In this document: positions 58,260 through 64,000 of the stretch, in pieces
How the letters are laid out: the number at the start of each line of letters is the position of its first letter
How positions within the stretch are numbered: the first letter of the stretch is position 1
From: Gordionus sp. m RMFG-2023
Lineage: Eukaryota; Nematomorpha; Gordioida; Chordodea; Parachordodidae
Length of the DNA stretch: 64,000 nucleotides
NCBI RefSeq assembly: GCF_954871325.1
Contig: NC_088776.1
Span: 58,800,954 to 58,864,953, forward strand
Direction: 5' to 3'
Position numbers and translations under genes: made by a program
Notes under the pieces: generated by a model
Told to the model about the DNA's origin: nothing
The model's database searches: none
What the model saw: only the letters and a program-made list of their open reading frames with translations

Positions 58260-59890
58260 AAGCATTAGGGAAAGTGTATTTAATAATGAAAAAGGATTGT
58301 TATCTTCGCATAATCATTCCGGTTTCTTTACAAGAATTCCAAAAAACATTGTTATTAGGAAAAGTAAGTTGCCCCCTAAAAAAACAACAGTAAGTAAGTT
58401 TTAAGGTAGACTAGGTATTACACTCACTCATTTTAATACATACTCATAAATTCTGTTTATACGAGTGATTATGCTTAATTTTAATTTATAATTTTAATCA
58501 TTATTTAATTATTTAACATTTTAGTTTTTCACTTATTCTACATATTATAATTTTTTTATGGATTTCAAGTAAGACTGCGATTTAAGATACATTAGTAGGA
58601 ACTACATAAATTTTTTTCTATTGTTAGCAATTATATTATAAATCTTTGACAGGTCATTTCTATTTCATATAATAGTTTTATGTTTTTTACAAACCAATTT
58701 CCTTTGTATTATGTACACCTTTTAATTTACTTCTTGTTAAAAGTACATAATTTATTATTTGAGATTTTATAATAACATTATATGTCCAAGTAACTCGTTC
58801 TTATACTTAACTTGAGAATGCAGTGTCTACAATATTAGATTAGATGTAATGTAAGGGTACATGTTTCTAAAATGTATCACGTACATTTATTTGCATACGT
58901 TTATTTTTATTGCCACGGCTTTTAAAACCATAATAAAGCGTTGACATAACTAAATATGCTTATTATATCTTTTTTTCAGTCGTGATGTAATCCTCTTTTA
59001 ATTTTATTTTCAGTTGTGTTTTCCTTCCTAACCCATTTCATTCTCAGGTATTTTAGAATTGGTATGGTATAATATCTATAACTCTCACCTTTAATTTTAC
59101 TTACGAGTGTTATGTGAAAAAACTGATGTCATAATCTTTGTTTATTAATATTTAAACCAAAGTTTCTCTTTCCAAAGAAATCTTATTGGTAAAATTTTGT
59201 TATTTTTCCGTTTATTTCTAAATAAAAAATAATTTAAAGGCAAAAGCCAATATATTAATATTAATCCAATAATTTTTCCACTTTCATATTCTATCATTAT
59301 TGTTTTTAGCACCCTATTCATAAGTAGTAAAACAATAATTTTGATAATACATACTCATCTTATAAATTTATTTCTACTAGAAACATCTTTCATTATAAAT
59401 CTGGCAATTTTCAAATTGAATTACACAATTTTATGCAATTAACGGAGTTAAAGCTCTCGATAATATGGCTAGGATATGGATATCTTTCTTAAGTTGTTTC
59501 ACGTATAGAAATCTAAAATAAAGTTAATTTCTTTAAAAATTGACCTTTAAATTATTTATATAAATTTCAAGATTAATTATATACGAGACAGGACATATAT
59601 ATTATTATTTAATCCATGAATAAATCAGCATCACATAATCACCTGCTAACTGTTTTTACCCATCTAATTATAAATTTTATTAAAGATATATCAATATTTA
59701 AATATTCATAAAAATCATTTTTACAACTATTTTACTTTGTATTTCTGTATTGTTTCCTTTCTCTAAATATAAAAAGACAAAAATTTAAGTTATCATATAT
59801 AACTGATATCATTTACTTATAGGTTTAAAAATTTAACATTACTTTTTCGTATTTTTTAGATTTACAATAGAGATTCGCGAAAAACGCTCA
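58260..59890. other. mostly featureless AT-rich stretch
   Basis: A - strand piece near 58335-58405 (QLTFPNNNVFWNSCKETGM) is protein-like and follows a TTTTTTTAG acceptor, but it could not be joined in phase to the exons at 57.9-58.2 kb. The remainder shows nothing. Confidence 0.4.
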
Positions 59891-59894
59891 AATT

Positions 59895-59966
59895 GGCAAT
59901 ATAAAAATGACGCTATCAGCAATATAAAAATGACGCTATCAGAAATATAAAAATGACGCTATCAGC
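59895..59966 (+). repeat. three-copy tandem repeat, 24-25 bp unit
   Basis: Three near-identical units of AATATAAAAATGACGCTATC plus AG, differing at one base between units. Confidence 0.95.
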
Positions 59967-60896
59967 AAAAAATCTGACAATGATGCATAGTGTTGATGGT
60001 TAATGATTATATATTTTATAAAAATATTTGATGGCAACATCATTTTAATATATAAAAGTAAATTGTTGGTTTTGAATATGTGATCTAGTCGGATGTGCAT
60101 ATATTATCTATCATATAGATCTGGATGCTAAATGTTCTATCGGGCATTATATGCATATAGGAAACTGTTTTATTTAGTTTTTATATATAAAAAGAAAAGT
60201 GTGTCTATTGCATTTTAATAAAATTTGATCGTTGCTAATTAATTTCTATATGACAATCATTATATGTCATATTATCAGAAAAACACACAATAAAATTCAT
60301 AAACATTCTAAATAAGAAAGATGGTGCGAAAACCCTCACAAAATGACAAAGGCAATAAAAACTTAATAAAATGTGTAAAATTTTATAAGAAATTATTTTT
60401 TTAAATATAATTTGCCCTATTTGAAAAAATTCATTTTTAATTTGATTAAAAAACTACGATGCAACTAAGTTCTATATACCTCTCTAAATAAATATAAATT
60501 AGGTAACAATGTAATTCGACTGATGAAAATAATTATTAAAAACAATGATAATAAAAACATCATTAAAAACATATATTTTATTTTTTTGGCAAAGATTTGG
60601 CAAAATGTTTAAAGAAATTCTAATATCAAACTTATTTAATTTAAAAATTAAAATTTATTTTTTTGAGATTGATAAAAAGATGGATAAAATGTAGAAGATA
60701 TACTTATATAATACTATGAAAAAGTTTAACAAAATTTGGTAGCATAAAAAGTTAGAATAATATAAGATAGTGTTGATATATTATAAAAAATGATTTAAAA
60801 TAATTTGTATTTTAAAGATTAGGGTTATAATAATGGTTTAGAGTATTTAGTTTTCTAAGCCCTACCAATTATTTATTAATGTTAAATTATTGTCTT
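59967..60896. other. AT-rich stretch, no feature seen
   Basis: No gene, repeat family or element end could be supported. Confidence 0.55.
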
Positions 60897-61165
60897 CAGC
60901 TTGAATTTAATATATTTTTTAGAGTTGTACATAATATTTACTTTGCAATTTGGCTCTTCGTTCTTTATATTTATTTTCGAAAAAAATATTTACACAAATA
61001 TTATAATGTTCGAGTATTCTAAATATTTTTAATTCAGCTTGATTAAAATATTTTTTGTAGTTGTATAAAATATTTACCTTGCGATTTGGCCCATTTTACT
61101 TTGTATTTATTTTATAAAAAAATATTCACACAAAGATTATAATTCTCGAATATTCTAACAATCAT
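60897..61165 (+). repeat. two-copy tandem repeat of about 130 bp
   Basis: Both units start near CAGCTTGA, contain TTTGCAATTTGGC or TTGCGATTTGGC, and end TCGAGTATTCTAA or TCGAATATTCTAA. A smaller direct repeat (ACTCCTGAGCCG twice) follows at 61167-61202. Confidence 0.85.
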
Positions 61166-61204
61166 TAAACTCCTGAGCCGGCTTGAGCCAACTCCTGAGC
61201 CGAC

Positions 61205-62429
61205 TTTAGATTCATAAAATCATCATAGGTCAAATCAGACAAAAGCCTAGTGAAGATTTTATTTAAGACAAAGGTTAGCTAAAATTCTTCTGTTTTTATT
61301 AATTCACTGATGATTGATTAGTATTCTTTCTTATAAAAAAAATAAATCTTTTTTTTTTCATTTCATTACATCTCATTAATAAAAAATAATTATTGTATTC
61401 TATAAATATACATTGGTTTTATTAATCTTCATAATAATTTTATTAATTATTTAACACTTAATCTATGAATTATTTATAATTAAATTTTTTTTACAATATC
61501 TTTATAATATAATAGGTAATTATTTTTTCTTACTACATCTCTCGTCCATCTTTAATTCTATACGTAATGACATTACGAAAGATATATAAATTGTTTTTTA
61601 TTTAAATTTAAACTAATTTTTCTAATGCCGCTTGTATTTAAAATTTTATAAGGTTTAAAATAGGCATTCAGAGGCTAATAATACGGACTATTAATATAAA
61701 AAAATAATTAAGTTTTATAGGTTTTATTTAATACGTATGATATTTTTGACATAGTTTATTTCATAAAGAGATGTTAGATAACTTGTTTGAAATTTATTTT
61801 TAATATTTCCAAGAGTCTTGAAATAATATATTAATTTTTTAATTTTCATTATCATGTGATTTTAGAGAAAAAGCATAAGAAAGGAAAAAAAACAAAGGGA
61901 AGGAGGTGAAAATTATATTAATATTAAAGCTACTGAAGAAACATAAAGAATGGTATAGATAAAATATTCTGAAAGATATAGATTACTATTTTAACAAAAA
62001 GTTAATAAAATGAGAGAAAAACTATTTATTTGTGGAGTTTAAGTGTTAAAGGAAAGGGTTCTTTCTCTGATAAATATATTGTTGATCCCATGCACGAGAA
62101 TCCTCTAAATTATAAAGTTGCTTATATAGTTTAGAAGTTAATAAATTTACATTCAACTCAAAATATGATAAACACCCTAATATTCAATACTAGAGTTTAT
62201 GCCTAAAATAGAAAGAGAATATAGAGAAAAATTTAGCAATTAAATATTATTTTAATTTATATTCAATTTTAGTAATTATTTTTAAGAAGAAATTGGAATA
62301 TATTCACTTTCTATCTTATAGATTTTAATGATTTTTAATTATAACTTTGATTTATTTTACATTCATTTAATAAGCTCATGAAAAGAATCAAATGGAACAT
62401 TTTGAACAAAAAAATTTATAAATATCAAA
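61205..62429. other. AT-rich stretch, no feature seen
   Basis: No supported gene or repeat before the piggyBac end. Confidence 0.5.
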
Positions 62430-62433
62430 TTAA

Positions 62434-63690
62434 CCCTTTGACGCCCAACTTTTTAATAATTAAAAAAAAATTCTTTTTCTATGTTTATTTATACATTCCA
62501 TAGATGCCTAATGTTTCAAAATTTAATTTTAAATACACAGGGAAAAAAAATGATGATACAATTTGACATCATCAGGCTTATTTTAATACAAAAAAATACA
62601 AATATCTATTTATTATAAAAATCACCAAAACACTTTCTATATTGATTAAAAAATATAAATATATATTAAATTTTGCACATTTTGTTCTGGAGTATGATTT
62701 ATGCATAAGTTGTATCTTCGCTTCGTTTCATAGGAATTTGGTCAATGACTAATGTTGTCATATCTCATATCAGATATAGGAGCCATTATAGACGAACTTT
62801 TTAAAAAAATTATTGTTCATTCAAGGTATCTATGATTTTCTTTTACTAATTTTGCCTGCCGATAACAATGCGTTGACAATATGTGTTTTAAATTTGATAA
62901 GTTTCATGAATTTATTCTCTTTCATGGCATATTTGCCGCCTATATAGCCATGAATATACTACATACATATCGTTGTAGAACCTTTAATCTTAAATATCTA
63001 TAGCATTCAACAAGCATGTAAATCGACTCCTCCAATACCTTCATTATATATTTTTAATATATTTGGTTGGCACTTCATATTTTTTGCTACTTAGTGACCA
63101 TCTTTTTACATTTTATATCGGATGAACACCAACAAATTATGAGATGACGTGCACAAACATATTGTCATACCATTTGGCAATTATTATATTTTCTTTTTTA
63201 TCAACTTTATATACATAGTTCCCAACTTAACTCTAATTCTGATGATGTTGGATTAGTTTGATTTCCCGCATAAATCTTAAAATCATATACAATCCCGTAA
63301 TAAATTTTGTTCACATATATTATTTAGTATATTATCTGAAATAAATAATTTAAAGTAGATATGGAGTTAATATATTGGTTAAAGTGTAAAATGTATTAGT
63401 ATAATTTGTGACCAATTGATGGATATCACCTGCTCTCCATTTCATATTATTTTGGATGATAATATTATCATTATTTTCTGGATCTTTATCTCGACTTGAA
63501 GATTATTAGGGTGTTGATGAAGTTGAAGGAGAATTATCGTAAAGTGCAAAATATCTTCTTCATTGTTTGATTCATCAATGTGGGCTTCCGAAATGTCTCT
63601 CGATTAGTATTAAATTATTTGTCATCTAATAATTATACAGATTATTTAAAAAATATAATAAATATAAAATTATAATATAAGTCATAGGAA
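62434..63690 (-). mobile_element. piggyBac transposon, internally deleted
   Basis: A piggyBac end (CCCTTTGACGCCCAACTTTT) follows a TTAA target (62430-62433). On the - strand the right half codes for the transposase N-terminal end: an acidic Ser-rich part, then NNMKWRAGDIHQLVTN near 63405-63450. Further left come YDFKIYAGNQTN (about 63250-63290), KWYDNMFVHVIS and FVGVHPI (about 63120-63180), VKRWSLSSKKYEVP, then IGGVDLHA (about 63020). Relatives have KWYDNK, VKRWDRKKKKY and GGVDL in the same order. The stretch with the catalytic Asp residues is absent and the frame is interrupted repeatedly. The right terminus and second TTAA were not identified, so the end position is approximate. Confidence 0.85.
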
Positions 63691-64000
63691 ATATGTTTAT
63701 TAACGTCAAATTCAAAATTGGTGTGGTCTGATTGGGAATAATTATGGTGAAATATAATTATAACTTTATTATAAATATAAAATAAAATAAATGTTTAAAG
63801 GTATTCAATGATTTATTTTGGCATCATGCACTTAAGTTTATATAAAAAAGAGCATATTCATTTTTAATATAATAATTATTCATAATATTTTACTCTTATC
63901 TTTAATAATGAACAAAAAATTTTGAATTATTAAATATTAACCACAGAATTCGTTATATTATCGTTATAAAATTATATAATTCAGTAAAATGGTAAAGATA
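63691..64000. other. window end, no feature seen
   Basis: AT-rich sequence that may still include the distal end of the piggyBac element; no terminal motif was recognised. Confidence 0.4.

Noticed and set aside
1-64000. CRISPR array, prokaryotic operon or RBS signals
   Set aside because: No spaced direct repeats of CRISPR type; introns and animal transposons show a eukaryotic nuclear genome.

Overview
This is an AT-rich (roughly three-quarters A+T or more), intron-containing, transposon-laden animal nuclear sequence. A metazoan is indicated by a transmembrane-type adenylyl cyclase C2 domain cut into six exons, a nuclear COQ9 gene, GT-AG introns from about 41 bp to 6.3 kb, and animal-type DNA transposons (hAT, piggyBac, IS630/Tc1-like, FLYWCH/MULE). 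The phylum cannot be fixed from the sequence alone; an invertebrate with an AT-rich genome is likeliest. No bacterial operons, CRISPR array, rRNA gene or convincing tRNA gene was seen.

Layout. 0-4.4 kb: the 3' end of an adenylyl cyclase gene on the + strand, with AAAG and AAGG microsatellites. 4.4-8.2 kb: a gene-free stretch, then an IS630/Tc1-like transposon with very long terminal inverted repeats. 8.5-19.7 kb: a nearly identical tandem duplication with a 5.4-kb unit. Each copy carries an LTR-like fossil, a hAT remnant, a small stem-loop element and an unrecognised lysine-rich multi-exon gene on the - strand. 22.6-29.9 kb: COQ9 on the - strand, whose 6.3-kb intron holds a MULE-like element with an inverted FLYWCH duplication and several MITEs. 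30-42.6 kb: a transposon graveyard, including a hAT element with a perfect 8-bp target duplication and a surviving intron, its 817-bp deletion derivative, a second hAT lineage (DUF4371/ZMYM-like), and long inverted or tandem repeats. 43-49 kb: two tandem paralogous genes for secreted Gly/Tyr-rich peptides of 71 and 75 residues, each with a tiny signal-peptide exon and a matching TATA promoter. 50-58 kb: isolated exons and open stretches that look coding but lie below an ATG-based size cut-off, among them a C-terminal exon with a CPSC motif. 62.4-63.7 kb: an internally deleted piggyBac element.

Functionally the host genes are unrelated: cAMP signalling (adenylyl cyclase), mitochondrial ubiquinone synthesis (COQ9), secreted structural or defence-type peptides, and several unidentified proteins. 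No multi-gene system linking them is visible. The best candidates for something new are the peptide gene pair with its shared promoter module, the duplicated unrecognised gene, several MITE families defined here by internal comparison, and the unassigned coding stretches at 50.8-58.2 kb. All coordinates come from reading by eye; splice sites were chosen by GT/AG, phase agreement and protein similarity.
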